Program-made: the position numbers and the translations under genes
Shown: positions 1 to 12,004 of the stretch, piece after piece
How positions within the stretch are numbered: position 1 is the stretch's first letter
How the letters are laid out: each line of letters opens with the position of its first letter
Notes under the pieces: model-generated
Database searches by the model: none
Told to the model about the DNA's origin: nothing
Seen by the model: the letters and a program-made list of their open reading frames with translations, nothing else
Assembly: GCF_902635505.1 (NCBI RefSeq)
Contig: NC_045427.1
Coordinates: forward strand, 53,656,539 to 53,720,538
From: Sarcophilus harrisii
Taxonomy: Eukaryota > Chordata > Mammalia > Dasyuromorphia > Dasyuridae
Reading direction: 5' to 3'
Length of the DNA: 64,000 bases

Positions 1-676
1 GAGGTTATCGGTAAGCACGTAGGATGAAACTGCACGTAGAGAGTAAGTGTGATGTAAACTCTTCTCTTAAGTTGACACATTTCAGAGTAGAATGACAATA
101 TTCCTAGAAATATAGTTTTGTTTTCCATTTAAATGTAAGTACCTACAATAACCAACATTTGACTTCTTAAAGAAATCTGCTGAGTCTAAAGGAAAGAGCA
201 TGAGACTCAATATCAGAAGAGCAAGGCTTGAATCCTTCCTTGGCCACTTGATACTTGTATAATTCTGCATGACTCACTTCGCCTCTCAAAACATTCTTTT
301 CTGGAAAATGTTCAACCTCAGGGACTCATGATTTCTTCATCCTGGAGCATCTTCCACCCAGCCTGATCGGCCAGATCAAAGATCTCTCCACCTTAAAGGT
401 TTAGAGAACTGCCTGTGGCTCCGTGAGTTTAAGCAAGTTGCTTACAATCACATAGCAAATGTCAGAGGCAGAATTTGAACTTGGGTCTTGCTAATGCCAG
501 GGCTCTGTCCACTGGACAACACTGACTCTCTTCATTAGTCAAAGGTGGATAATAATATTTGATTTACATATTTCCGGAGTTGTTAGGAAGATCCACTGAG
601 ATAATGTATGTAAATGCCTTGTTGTCAAAAAACCCAACAAAATTTGTCAAAATCACCATCATCACCACCATCATCA
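1..676. other. 3' flank with SINE fragments
   Basis: No gene seen. Bases 1-180 are unrecognised. About 185-292 resemble a tRNA-derived SINE in plus orientation (...gcttgaatccttccttgg...). About 415-530 are a MIR-type element in minus orientation, with the typical text for clinging to caatcacatagcaaatgtcagaggcag. About 560-640 look like another SINE tail. Confidence 0.45.
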
Positions 677-1048
677 CTTCCTTCTGCTTGTTGTTCTTGT
701 TTTTGTTTTTATTCTTGTTCTTGTTCTTCTTGTTCTTCTCTTCTATTTTCTTTTTATCTCTTCTTTTTTCCTCTTCCTCCTCTTCTTCTCTTCTGTTTTC
801 TTTTCATCTTTTCTTTTCTCCTCTTCTTCTTCTCTTCCTTCTTTTGTTTTCTTCTTTTCTTCTCTCCATTTTCTCCTTGTTCTTGTTTTTCTTCTTCTCC
901 TCCTCCCCCTCCTCCTCTTGCTTCCCTTCATGCTCCTCCTCCTCCTCTTCCTTCTCCCTCTCTTCCTCCTTCTCCTCCTTCTTCTTTCCTCCTCCTCCTG
1001 CTCCTTTTTCTCCTCCTCCTTCATCTTTTTTTTCTTCTTCTTTTTCAT
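677..1048. repeat. Polypyrimidine/polypurine tract, degenerate (TTC)n/(TCC)n
   Basis: About 370 bp almost wholly C/T on the plus strand, mixing TTC, TCC and TTG units. The several open frames here (Ser/Phe/Leu-rich on plus, Lys/Glu/Arg-rich on minus) result from the low complexity and are not genes. Confidence 0.9.
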
Positions 1049-1059
1049 CGTCATCATTC

Positions 1060-1970
1060 CTAGATGTGACTTGGACAAGTTACTTCCTATCATTGTTAAA
1101 TATTTATTGAACATCTACTAGGAAAGCATGTGCAAAGTGCTGTCCTAAGTGCTAGGGGAGGGAAGTGTTGGGACTAGTGTTGGGGGAGATAGAAAATAAC
1201 ACATAGTCCCTTGCCTTGAAGAATTTATATTTTTGTTAGGGAGATTTGTGAAAAGATCATAGGATCATCTATAGAGTTAAAACTAGAAAGGACCCAACAG
1301 GCCATCTAAATCAATCCTTTAATTTTATAGACGAGGAAATGGAGGCCCAGGGAGGTTGTGACTTATCCAAGGTCATGAGGGTGGAGGGAATGTCAAAGAA
1401 GATATTTAAACCCTAGTCTTCTGACTCCAAAGCCAGCACAATATTCCCTCTACTGTACAGACTCCCACTAAGGAATCATTCAGACTATGTTCTTCCTCAA
1501 AGGAAGGATGCAGGATTATAGAATCAGGAATATCTAATTTATGTGTGTATATATCTATGTATATGTATCTTTATTATAAGTATGCACATATTACATATAG
1601 CTAATATATATGTATATAACAAATAGGCTATAGGGAGTGAAATATTCAACCTGGAAGGAATTTTAGATTCATATAATCCAACTGCCTCACATTACACATG
1701 AGGAAATTGAGACCCTGAGCATGAAAGGGACTTACCCAAGTTCACACAGTGAGCAAGTAGTGGAATGATATATATGAACTAGGCATCTACCTGAGACTTC
1801 TGATGTGAAGTGGTTTGTCTTCAGTTCATTTTACAGATGAAGAAACTGAGGAAAACAGGGTAAAGCGACTCACCCAGAGTCACACAGTTAGTGCATGTCT
1901 GAGACCAGATTTGAACTCTGAAAGAGGAGTTTTCCTATTCCAAGCCAGTACTCTATCTACTACTCCCCCA
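1060..1970 (-). repeat. Row of MIR/CORE-SINE-type fragments
   Basis: Three elements in minus orientation. About 1258-1455 contains gaggaaatggaggcccaggg; about 1640-1795 contains gaggaaattgagaccctgag; about 1805-1970 contains gatgaagaaactgaggaaaa and a GATTTGAACTC box. Each has the mirrored text of an internal promoter and core. A tttattgaacatctactagg module precedes them at about 1095-1150. Confidence 0.7.
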
Positions 1971-1979
1971 GGCTAACTT

Positions 1980-2780
1980 ACTAGAACACAATCTAATGGG
2001 GGGAGGGGAGGAGAACTTGCAAAACATACACAGAATCAACAAAAATAGGGAAGATGGGGAAAGATGATCGTTTCAGTTTGGAACTTGTAAAGTTTTACAT
2101 GTTAACAGGATATCTAAAAAGTGTCTAGGAGGCTACTGGTTGCCAAGCTGGGGTAGGTTGTAGACAAACAGAGATGCACTTAAGGATATGGGTTCCTAGG
2201 ACTGATGAGTAAGATGGGGAAATCTGACTTGGCTCAAAAGCTCTCCTACTTTTGCCCAATCCCTAACTTCCACAAAATAAAATTCCCAGAATCGATGCCT
2301 CCTGGGCTCTTAGAGGAATAATACAGCACTGAAATATCCCCTAACCCAGCCAAATTCATTAAGTATCAATTAGAAGGAAGAACAGGAATGCCCAGATTAA
2401 CTTGGTTTGGCAAAACATCTTCAGATTGTTTTCCAAATCTTTGATGAAACCCAAGATGCATTTTTCCCATGCATATTTTCCCTCAAAGTTGAAAACCCAT
2501 ATACATTTAAAGGAAAACTTGATCCTTATGTTTGGGATTCACTTATGCTTAGCTCATCAAGATAGAACTCCATAAAAGCTATTAGGTGGCCAAGATGTCT
2601 TAGGAGCCTTTTAAGTATTAGAACTAGATATTTCCATGTTACCCACACTAAACAGAACTACTGTTTAATTCTGAAGCGGTTCTTGAATTCCATGAAAAGT
2701 GGGTCTGTATTTGGCAGATGTTTTTTATTTTTCTCCATCCCCAATAAGTAAAATCAATATAAATCCTTTCACTGTGTCAG
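1980..2780. other. Unrecognised 3' flank
   Basis: Apparently unique sequence with no open frame of note, no splice-bounded homology and no repeat I can name. Confidence 0.5.
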
Positions 2781-2814
2781 GATGAAAGAACATTGAATTT
2801 ATCAAAAACAATGA

Positions 2815-2985
2815 TTCTGTGATCAACTCTGGATTTGGGATCTGAGAATCTAGTTTCAGCTCTTGACTTCGCCTACCATTTACTTGCTACCTATGTATTA
2901 TTAGGCAAGGTTCTTGATCTTACTGGCCCTCATCTAAGATAGGAGTATTGGATTCTATGATTATCAAGATCCTTTTCATCTTTAA
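2815..2985 (+). repeat. tRNA-derived SINE, degraded
   Basis: Plus-orientation text close to the MAR1/MIR consensus: ...gactttagcc-like tract, tacttgctacctatgtattattaggcaagg and the closing tggattctatgattatcaag. Old and diverged. Confidence 0.55.
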
Positions 2986-3745
2986 TCAGACTATAATGTT
3001 GAGACTGTAGATGGAAATTATGAAAATCATTTGTGAATATTTAAAAATGCCTAATTCTAGGGCTAGGGATAAGCATAAAAATTCAACCACAGAAATAACA
3101 AACCCACTCATGCAAATGTGATCTTGCTTAGGGGAAATTTCTATCTTCAAATGTTTACATTTACAAAAAAAAGAGCGGATCAATGAATTAGGTATGCAAG
3201 TGAAGAAAAAAAACTGCAGAAACAACGAATTAAAACTTTTCAGTTGAACATCAAAATTGAAATCCTTAAAAAAATCAAAGGAGAGATTAATAAAATTCAA
3301 AAGTAAAAAAAATCAACTAATAAAACTATGAGCTAGTTTTATGAAAAATAGATGAACATTGGCTAAATTTGATTTGAAAAAAGAAAATCAAATTACTAAT
3401 ATGAAAAATGAAAAAAGGTGAATGCACAACCAATGAAAATCAAAGTAAAACAATTATTAAGAACTATTTTGCACAACATCATGTGCATAAAATTAACCAT
3501 TTAAATGAAATGGATGAATATTTATAAAACAATAAGTTGCCCATATTAACAGAAAAAAAAAAGATGACAAATAACCATATCTTAAAAAAAGAAATTGAAC
3601 ATGTCACAAATGAGCTAACTAAAGGAGAAAAAACACCAGGACTAGATGGATTTAAAAAACATTCTATCAAACATCAAAATAATAGTCAATTCTAATACCA
3701 CATGTACTATATGAAAAAATAATTAAGATTAAGGTAATTAAGATT

Positions 3746-3972
3746 GTTGTTCAGTCATATCTGACTTTTTGTGGGATCATGATTTGTGTAAGATCATGAT
3801 TTCCTGACAAAAATAATGGAATGGTTTACTATTTCTTTCTCCAGTGGATTAAGATAAACAGGGTTAAATGATTTGCCCAGGGTCACTCAGCTATTAAGTA
3901 TTTGGGGTAGGATTTGAATTTAGGTCTTCCTGTCTCCAGACCCAGCTCTATCCACTGAGCCACCTTGTTACC
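3746..3972 (-). mobile_element. MAR1-type SINE inserted in the L1
   Basis: Minus-orientation element. The plus strand starts gttgttcagtcatatctgac and ends gctctatccactgagccacc, the mirror of the CAGTGGATAGAG head. L1 text resumes on both sides, so this insertion is younger than the L1. Confidence 0.8.
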
Positions 3973-4020
3973 TTTATTAATGAAGGAGTCCTACCAAATT
4001 CCTTCTTTGACACAAATTCT

Positions 4021-4151
4021 ATCTGTATCTATATCTATTTAGATACCTATCCATCTATCTATATTTATCCATCCATTCATCCAAACATCCATCGATTTAC
4101 CTACTTATTTACCTATCTATATTTCTATCTATCTATCTATACATCTATCTA
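4021..4151. repeat. Imperfect (TCTA)n microsatellite
   Basis: Mixed TCTA/TCCA/TTTA tetranucleotides, about 130 bp. They lie between two L1 phrases (caaattccttctttgacaca before, ttgatacctaaaacatagag after) and so have expanded inside the element. Confidence 0.85.
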
Positions 4152-4924
4152 GTTTTGATACCTAAAACATAGAGAGCAAAAAAGAGAAGGAAAACTATGG
4201 ATCAATTTCCCTAATGAATATTGATACAAAACTTTAGATAAAATTTTAGCAAGGAAATTACAGCAATATATCCCAAAGAACATCCACTGCAATCAGGTTG
4301 AATTTATACCAGGAATACAAGACTGGTCCAATATTAGGAAAACTTTAAACACAATTGGTCAAATCAATAACAAATCAGGAACATCACATGATTATAGCAG
4401 TAGATATAGTTTGTAGAAAAACTCCACAAAATACAATATCTATTTCTATTAAAAATACACTAGAAAGCATAGGAATCAAAGTTTTTTTTAAAAATCATAA
4501 CTAGCATCTATCTAAAATCAAGAGTAAGCATTATCTGTAATGGATATAGACTAAAAACCTTTCCAATAAGATAGAAGTGAAGGCAAAATGTTCTTTACAA
4601 CCCTCGTTACAATAGCAATAAAATAAGAAAAAGAAATTGAAGGAATAAGCATAGGCAATGAAGCTATCACTTTTTGCAGATGATATAATGGCATATTTAG
4701 AGAACCCTAGAGAATCAACTAAAAAACAGCCAAAACAATTAATTTAGAATATAAAATAAACTCACTTAAATCATAAGTATTTCTACAAAAACCACCAGGG
4801 AAAGATAAATTTCACATAAGATGACTTTAGGTGGTATACTTAGGAGGCTACCTATCAAGACATACACAATGTGTATATGTAGGAACTGTAGGAACACAAT
4901 TACAAAACAATCTCCATATATATG

Positions 4925-4926
4925 TA

Positions 4927-4977
<51 letters not shown>
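4925..4977. repeat. (TG)n(TA)n microsatellite
   Basis: A short TG run followed by about 21 TA units, again within the L1 remnant. Confidence 0.9.
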
Positions 4978-4981
<4 letters not shown>

Positions 4982-5839
4982 TTAGATAAATATACTTATC
5001 CATGGGCAGGCTGAGCCAATATAAAAATTATAATACTTCCTAACTCAATTTAATTATTCAGTAAAATACCAATCAAACTACTAAGGAATTGCTTTTCAAA
5101 GTAAGGAAGGAAAATAATAACAAAATTCAATTGGAAGAATAAAAGGTCAATTATATCAAGAGAATCAATGAAGAAATGAAATAAGGTGGCCTAGCAGTAT
5201 CAGATCTCAAACTATACTACAAAATAGTAATCATTGAAACAATCTGGAACTAGATAAGATATAAAGTGATTGGTCAATGAAATAGATTAAGTAAACAATA
5301 TGCAGAAGTAAATGATTATAGTAACATGATGTTTTATAAACTCAAAAATCCTGACTATTGGAACAAAAATTTACTGTGACAAAAACTGGAAAGCGGTGTA
5401 GAAGAAATTAGGCATAAACCAGAGCTTCACACTATAAACAGAAAAAGTTCAAAATAGTTACATGATTTAGAGATAAAGGATGATATCATAAACAAATTAA
5501 AGGATCTTAGAAAAAAATTATCTGTCAAGTCTATGAATAAGTAAAGAACTTATGAACAAATAAAAGATAAAGTCATAAGACATAAGGATAATTTTTATTA
5601 CATTAAATTTAAAATATTTTACATAAACAAAATTAATGCATCCAAAATTAGAAAGAAAGCAGGAAACTGGGGGGAAATTTTTTAGCAAATTTTTCTGAAA
5701 AAGGTCCAATTTCTGAAATATATTGGGGACTGAGCCAAATTTGTAAAAACAAAAGTCATTTTGGTGGTCTGTCTCCTTGTTGAATGCTGAGCAGAGACTG
5801 TCTACCAGTACTACAGACTGTATGACCCAAATATATGGT

Positions 5840-6055
5840 GAGACGGTGCCATGAATGGAGTGCCTTGGAATCAGACATTCAGATCTCAGACATTTCTGAG
5901 CTGTGTGACCCTGGGTGTTCACTTCAGCTGCAAAGTAGGTATGATGGGATTACCTATCTCCTAGCATTATTGTAAGGGATCATATAAGATCATATTTGTA
6001 AATCACTTTGGAAACTTTAAAGCCATATGTAAATGCTAGTTATTAATATTATCTA
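5840..6055 (+). repeat. tRNA-derived SINE with conserved tail
   Basis: Contains gctgtgtgaccctgggtgtt and ends aatgctagttattaatatta, the characteristic 3' end of a marsupial SINE family. Confidence 0.75.
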
Positions 6056-6059
6056 AGCA

Positions 6060-6640
6060 CTGGAAGTGATATTTTCAGTCGAGACTAGGTTCCTGCTACA
6101 AGGCAAGTGGACTGAACCCAGAGGCAGTTTTTTTTCCTTGTTCAGAATTGCTGCTATAGATTCCTAAGGTACAGATACAACCCATCCCTACTGTCAACCC
6201 AGCAAGTACAGACAAATGAGTCTCCAATAACCCTGATGATCAGTCCATACCATTTACTGGCTCAGGTGTAGGAGAAAGGAGATCAGCAGGGAGAGACAAG
6301 AGACTAGTCCCTTGGTCCATGTATGATGTTGTAAGTGTACCTGAAGAAATAGTTATAATTGTATGTCTAGGTGACAATATTAGAGGTTGCTCATGTGAAA
6401 TGTGTCTTGAATGTAACTGTACATGTTTTATTGTTTCATAGTGAATATACTTATTTATTAAGTATTTTGCATATTCATTTGACAGTTGACTTGATATGGT
6501 CAAGCTTTTAATTATTTTATTTATTGTTTATTTGCATATTTATAAATGCTTATAGTCTTTCGATTTCTATATTCTGATACAGCCAGCTGGCTTGGTTTTG
6601 CTGTTTACAATTTCTATTAGTAATTAGAATATGAACATGT
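6060..6640. other. Unrecognised 3' flank
   Basis: No repeat or gene recognised; it becomes strongly AT-rich after 6400. Confidence 0.4.
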
Positions 6641-6689
6641 ATATACTGGAGTTATGTTTACATAAGCAGTAGAGGATCCAGTACTGTAT

Positions 6690-7075
6690 TCACCTGGGAA
6701 GATTTATATGAACTGGTAAAAAATGAAGTGAACAGAACTAGGAGAATATTGTATGCAATAAAGACAATGTTAGAACTATAATCACTTGTGAAAGACTTAA
6801 CTGTTCTAATCAATTTGATGATTCAAGACAATTTCAAAAGACTCATTATGAAAAATTATATCTACCACTGGAGAGTGAACTAACAAATTCTGAATACAAC
6901 TGGAAGCCTATATTTTCTTTATTTTTCTTGATCCCTCTGCAACATGAATAATGTTGAAATATGTTTTGTGTAACTTTGTATATATAATGGATATTGAATT
7001 CCTTGCCTTCTCAATTAAGTGGGAGAGAGGGTAGAGGGATAGAGAAAATTTGGACTGAAAAATTAAAAAAACAAA
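6690..7075 (+). mobile_element. L1 3' end fragment
   Basis: L1 phrases agtgaacagaactaggagaa, gacaatttcaaaagactcat and the closing gaaatatgttttgtgtaact and gtgggagagagggtagaggg. 5'-truncated and ending in an A-rich tail. Confidence 0.75.
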
Positions 7076-7079
7076 CTAA

Positions 7080-7585
7080 CAAGTAAACTTGGCTAGCCAG
7101 AAGACTGGGTTTATAAGATAGGGTTTGTGAATTGGGCAGAAAGCATATATCAGATATGAAAGTAAAATATCTGTTTAATAGTTCCATGAGTCTCCTTAAG
7201 AGTCTCCCTCCCAGAATGATAAAAGAGATGGATCATTGTTTCATGTTTGAAATATTTGTCAATATTTGCTTATGAGTCGTTCACATTTTAAGTATTTATT
7301 TTGTGATGGGAGAAATAAATTACTACTCCATATCTGGCATATAGACTACTCTGTACATTGATTAACTTTCTAGAAGGGATATCTGTTAATTATTTAAGAT
7401 GGAAACCTAGACATGAAGCACAACTCGGTTTCATTTCCTAAAGTTCTGATCTGGGGGGTGGTCGTGATGAGTCAGAAAGCAAAAAGAACACGATGCAAAA
7501 AGAACTACAATGTAGAAGGGAAAGTAGAGTTGGCCCATTTGATTCGGGATGGCAGAATGAAACACAATGGGCAGAAGTTGAAAAT
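7080..7585. other. Unrecognised 3' flank
   Basis: A 64-codon open frame at 7413-7607 runs into a LINE fragment, has no recognisable product, and is taken as chance. Confidence 0.4.
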
Positions 7586-7589
7586 TTCA

Positions 7590-7800
7590 AATTTCAGCTT
7601 AACGTGAGGGAAAACTTATTTAATAATGAGAATGATCCCAAAATAAAATAAGCTCTAGCAAGAGATAGGAGCTTTCTTCTCACTAAAAATTTTTAAGCAG
7701 AGCCTTAGGAATGTTGGAGAAGGGACTCTTGTTCAGTTATGGGTTTGATTAGTTGGCCACTGGAGTCCTTTCCAACCCTGAAATCCTCTCATTCTGCTTG
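7590..7800 (+). mobile_element. CR1/L3-type LINE 3' end
   Basis: gtgagggaaaacttatttaa, then aagggactcttgttcagtta, then tggagtcctttccaaccctg and a closing cattctg; this is the CR1-like 3' signature shared by amniotes. Very old. Confidence 0.65.
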
Positions 7801-8099
7801 TAAGTGGCGGAGGCTGAAAGACCTGGAGATGTAGTGGTGGAGAATGAGTTCATTAGAGTAAATATTATGAATAAAATTTGTTATAGACACAGTGAGTAAC
7901 TTGGTGCTTAAGACAAATAGTGAATACCATGTTGGTCCTAATATAGGTCACACGTTTCCCCCAAAGTCTGGTTTGCATAAAAGCTAAGTGTAGTCTATAA
8001 TCAGAATTATTTTTCAGGACAACTCAGTGCTTCTTTTTCCTTCCAAAGAGATCTTATTTTAGGGGTGTGAATTGTAATCAAACCAATATGGTAGCTTAT

Positions 8100-8600
8100 T
8101 GGTTCCAATATAGGTTGCCCCTGAAATCGGTCAATCAACAAAAATGTATCAAATGTCCACTATGTGATAGGTATTGGGGATGCAAAAATAAAAAATGAAA
8201 CATTCTCTATTCTCAGATAGCTTACATTCTATATCCTTGTATCTTTAGCAGTTCATTTAAGACATGGCTTAAACCAGAAATACATTGTACACAGAAACGA
8301 GATGGTGTGATGATCAACTATGAAAGACTTAATTCGCCTCAGTACTGCAGTTATCCAAGGCCATCCCAATAAACTTTGAATATAAAACACCATCTGCATG
8401 CAGAGAGAGGACCATGAAGACTGAATGTGAATCGATACATACTATTTTCATCTTTTTTTCCTTCTTTTTTTTCTTATGATTTTTTCCCCTTTTGTTCTGG
8501 TTTTTCTCTTCCAACATGACTGATATGAAAATATATTTTAAAAAATAATGAATGTACATGTACAACCTAAAAAAAGAAAACAAAATATTTTTAAATTTTT
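8100..8600 (+). mobile_element. Old LINE module followed by L1 3' end
   Basis: 8130-8230 holds the common gtcaatcaacaaaaatgtat / gtattggggatgcaaaaata module. 8270-8600 is an L1 3' end (tatgaaagacttaattcgcc, gactgaatgtgaatcgatac, tccaacatgactgatatgaa). Confidence 0.65.
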
Positions 8601-8864
8601 TTTAAAAGATTTGGTTTATAAACTACCTCTTCTGTTAAACTCTGAAGACTATATCCCAAAAAAAATCAGTGGAGGAGAGGGAGAAGAAGACAGAAGACCT
8701 TTCTGAACCAAAATATTAACAACTGCTTTATTTGTAGAGACAGGAGAATTGGAGTAAACAACCTCAAAGAGAAAGAATGGCCAGTAGAGAGCCCTGGGTT
8801 TAGAATAAGACTTCATTCAGAGCCTGTGTTACAGCCTATGTGATTGAAATGTTACTGGATTAGT

Positions 8865-9720
8865 GATTTCATCAAGGAGAGACTTGAGCACTGAAATTGG
8901 ATTCAGGAAAAATGGGTTCAAATCCCATCTCTACCATTTACTGCCTTGTTTTACAAAGTCACTTAGCCCTCTGAGCATATGATATGCTTCTTGGCCAGGC
9001 TAGATCACAAATCTGCTAATCCCTATTGTCATCTGTCTCTTTTTGCAAATCATCTATAGAGACTTTGACCAAAGTATTAGTGGCTTTCCTCTGATTCTTT
9101 TCATGTTCTCATAGATACCCCTGAAATAAATAAATGACTCTGGAGTCTGTGGATTCTTCCATGTAGGGATTCCCTGCATTGATAATCTATGTCTAGATCT
9201 ATATCTCAACATATATTCAAGAGATATATGTTGCTTTGGCCAAAAGATCCATCATTCCTAACATCAAATTGGTGATTTGTTAAATTAGGAAAATAGTTGG
9301 AATATGGAAATATATATACTGGAATTCCAAGTTAATTAATTTTTTAAGGAGAAAGGAGAGAAGAGTCTATTCTGTGATCTCATCAGGAAAGCAGAGGAGC
9401 AATTCATTGAATTGTATCATCTTAGTGAGTTACCCCTATGACATGGAGAGGTTAAGAGCATTCCCCCGATCATACAGCTAGAATCTGTCAGAGACAGGTG
9501 AAGTCAGATCTTCTTTATGACCCTTTATTTGAGAGCAATAGAAAAAGCATAGGTTCTGGAACCAGAGGACCAGTGTTCAAATTTCACCTCAAAATCTTAT
9601 CACTTGTATGAACTTGGGTAAGTTGCCTATGTCCCCAGGCCTTAGTTTCAACTATAAAGCGAAGAGGCTGGCCAACCTGGTCTCTGAGTAGAATTACAGG
9701 TCTCATCTAAATGATCTACT
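8865..9720. repeat. Three tRNA-SINE/MIR fragments
   Basis: About 8865-9000 plus (gggttcaaatcccatctcta), about 9425-9500 minus (gatcatacagctagaatctg), about 9535-9720 plus (agtgttcaaatttcacctca then acttgggtaagttgcc). All are diverged. Confidence 0.6.
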
Positions 9721-9729
9721 AAAGTGAGA

Positions 9730-10850
9730 ATCTTCCATTTTTCTTAACATGAAACATAGCAATGGAGCTCACAAGATAACCATTGCTTACAATATAATCA
9801 GCCCATCTTTTTCATTCATACATTTCTTTGATAAGAATATTTGTTACACATCTCTTTTCTTTGCTTCCTATTTGTTAGGATTTATAAGCCTATATATCCT
9901 GTGATTCTCCATTGCCCTTTTAGTTAAATTCATTTTTAATTCTTCAGCGATTGTTCATTGGTACACATTCATTCAAAAAATAAAATAATTTAAAATAACT
10001 TCATTTCTATGGTATGTTCCATTAAAGGTCCAATATCTTTTATTAGATTAGATAATTACAAAAGATACTGGAAAGGAAAGAAAAAAGAAGACAACAGGGA
10101 AAGGAGAGGAAATTACAATGGGAAACAGAAGAGGAGATTATAAAGGGAGTGTCTTAGAAATAAACTCTTGCCACATTCCACTCTTCACTTGGCCCATGAG
10201 CATCAAAGTCAGTTCCCTTTTGAAATTCAGATTAGTGATCCAGTAATTTAGATGACTCCTTTCTGTACTAGGAAACGGCCTGTCTGCTTTAATTTCCAAC
10301 TTCAGAATTTATTTTTGAAACAAAGTTTGCTTGCTGGAAGATTTTCACTCTGTGAAGGAGTGACAGATTTTAGAAATTAACTTTGGAACCTGGAAGGTGT
10401 CTGTCAATTTACAAGCTATGTCAAAAAACTTCTTTGACATCCAAAAGCTGTCTGGTTGTCTTATTTTTGTTCTTTGGAAAATTTTGCCTTTTTCCAAAAT
10501 GCCTAAAGGTTACCTTCAATTTTTACAATTTTCTTTTATTCTTCTGAGTATTTTTGTTTCTAATTCCAATTATATCCAGTGTTTTTATTTAGTTGAATCC
10601 TATTGAGAATAATATATGATGGAAATTCCTAACCCATTCCCCCTAAAAATCAATAATAAAAAAAATCTTCTGGAACAAATAGGTTAAGTACCATTTATAA
10701 TACTTCTATTGTCCTCACTAAATAAATTTCCAGAGGCTTACCTTAATAAGGCTTTCTGGTCTTCAGCATTGCGGCCAGAGACTAGTTGAAATTAAACCAA
10801 ATTAAGAACTAGCCAAAACATTTTGTTTTCTTTCTCAGTTTTTTTCTTCC
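9730..10850. other. Unrecognised 3' flank
   Basis: AT-rich, with no gene or named repeat seen. An open frame at 10397-10606 has no recognisable product. Confidence 0.4.
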
Positions 10851-10854
10851 TTCT

Positions 10855-11080
10855 TGATCTTATTTTTCTTATGCAGCAAGATAACTGTATAAATATGTCT
10901 ACATTATTGGATGTAACATATTTTAACATATTTAACATGTATTGGACTACCTGCCATCTGGGAGAGTGGGGGTAAGGAGGGGAAAAGTTGGAACAGAAGG
11001 CTTTGCAAGGGTCAGTGGTGAAAAATTACCCAGGCATATGTTTTGTCAATAAAAAGCTTTAATTGATAAAAAAAAAATTT
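10855..11080 (+). mobile_element. LINE (L1-type) 3' end with A-tail
   Basis: Ends gcatatgttttgtcaataaa, then aagctttaattgat and an A run. The same 3' end recurs at 24.4, 34.1 and 45.5 kb. It is heavily 5'-truncated. Confidence 0.7.
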
Positions 11081-11119
11081 TTAAAAAAGAACTAGCCAAA
11101 AGAATCATTTTAGGAGCTG

Positions 11120-11325
11120 ATGTACAATGGATCAACATGGTATGGGGGACAGATCTGGAGTTATTCAGACCTATGTTCAAATCCTGACATTGCTACTTAA
11201 ATGCATGACCCTGGAACACAACCTTTCTGGACCTTGCTCTCCTGACCTATAAAAATAAGGGACTTGGACCAGGTAACTTGTAAGGTCCCTTCCAGTTTTA
11301 AGTTTGTGTGACTCTGTATGTATGT
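11120..11325 (+). repeat. tRNA-derived SINE
   Basis: tgttcaaatcctgacattgc (B-box like), gcatgaccctggaacac and the closing ggtcccttccagttttaagt. Confidence 0.7.
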
Positions 11326-11329
11326 GCCT

Positions 11330-12000
11330 GAGCAAACTGATGGAGTGGATCTTTTGAACACATTCCTGTCAACTTTTTAGTCTTTTGAGACATTTGTTTT
11401 GGGTTGTAGCAAATTATGGATGTGTTAGACTTTTTGCATATTTTCGGGAAAAATGGATTTTTTTTTCTGCATCAGCATTGCCAAAGTAATAAAAGAAGAT
11501 TTAAGGGAGCCCATAAACGCTAGGTGCTTGAGTCGGCTTGCTTGCAAACAGCGTTGGTAGTGGTCTGGAAAATATTGTGAAAGAGACTGAAACGGCTACC
11601 ATGAGTCTGCACGTTCATATGTTTTATATTTGACTTGGAATATATAAAAACCAAAACCCCTTAATTTCACAAGTGATCCATTTACGAAAATGTTCTGTCC
11701 TACTTAACTGTGAGAAGCGGCAAGAAAGATGATGTCATCCCAAACATTGAGAGACATTGAGTATCATTCTTGATTTCAGTCTTTCTCTAATGATGTTATC
11801 CTTATGAATGCTGGTTGTACATTCATTTGTAATTCCATTCAATAATAACTCAGCATCATAATAGCGCCTGCCTAGAGGCAGAGGTTGGAGGATTATATAG
11901 AAAGAACGTTAAGTTCAGGAAGCCATTTTACTGTGTGGAGGGGACCAATTTATATCTATTAAGTTTGGAAGAGTAGGTTGGGGACATGGCAAGATATTCA
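11330..12000. other. Unrecognised 3' flank
   Basis: Nothing supported; includes isolated CpG-containing stretches near 11,510-11,610 without an open frame. Confidence 0.4.
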
Positions 12001-12004
12001 CTTC

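Larger units (their letters stand above)
3000..5760 (+). mobile_element. L1 LINE ORF2 remnant, decayed, with later insertions
   Basis: Plus-strand fragments read like L1 reverse transcriptase; near 4300-4440 the text translates as FIPGIQDWFNIRKTLNTIGQ. Later text (gagccaatataaaaattata, aaactactaaggaattgctt) matches the C-terminal ORF2 region seen again at 31.4 kb. A SINE (3746-3972) and two microsatellites interrupt it. Frames are broken throughout. Confidence 0.8.

Noticed and set aside
559-1121. Long open frames on both strands (Ser/Leu/Phe-rich and Lys/Glu/Arg-rich)
   Set aside because: They follow from the low-complexity polypyrimidine tract; no domain, start context or splice pattern.
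7413-7607. 64-codon plus-strand frame (MKHNSVSFPK...)
   Set aside because: Basic, low-information product that runs into a CR1-type LINE; no splice or promoter support.
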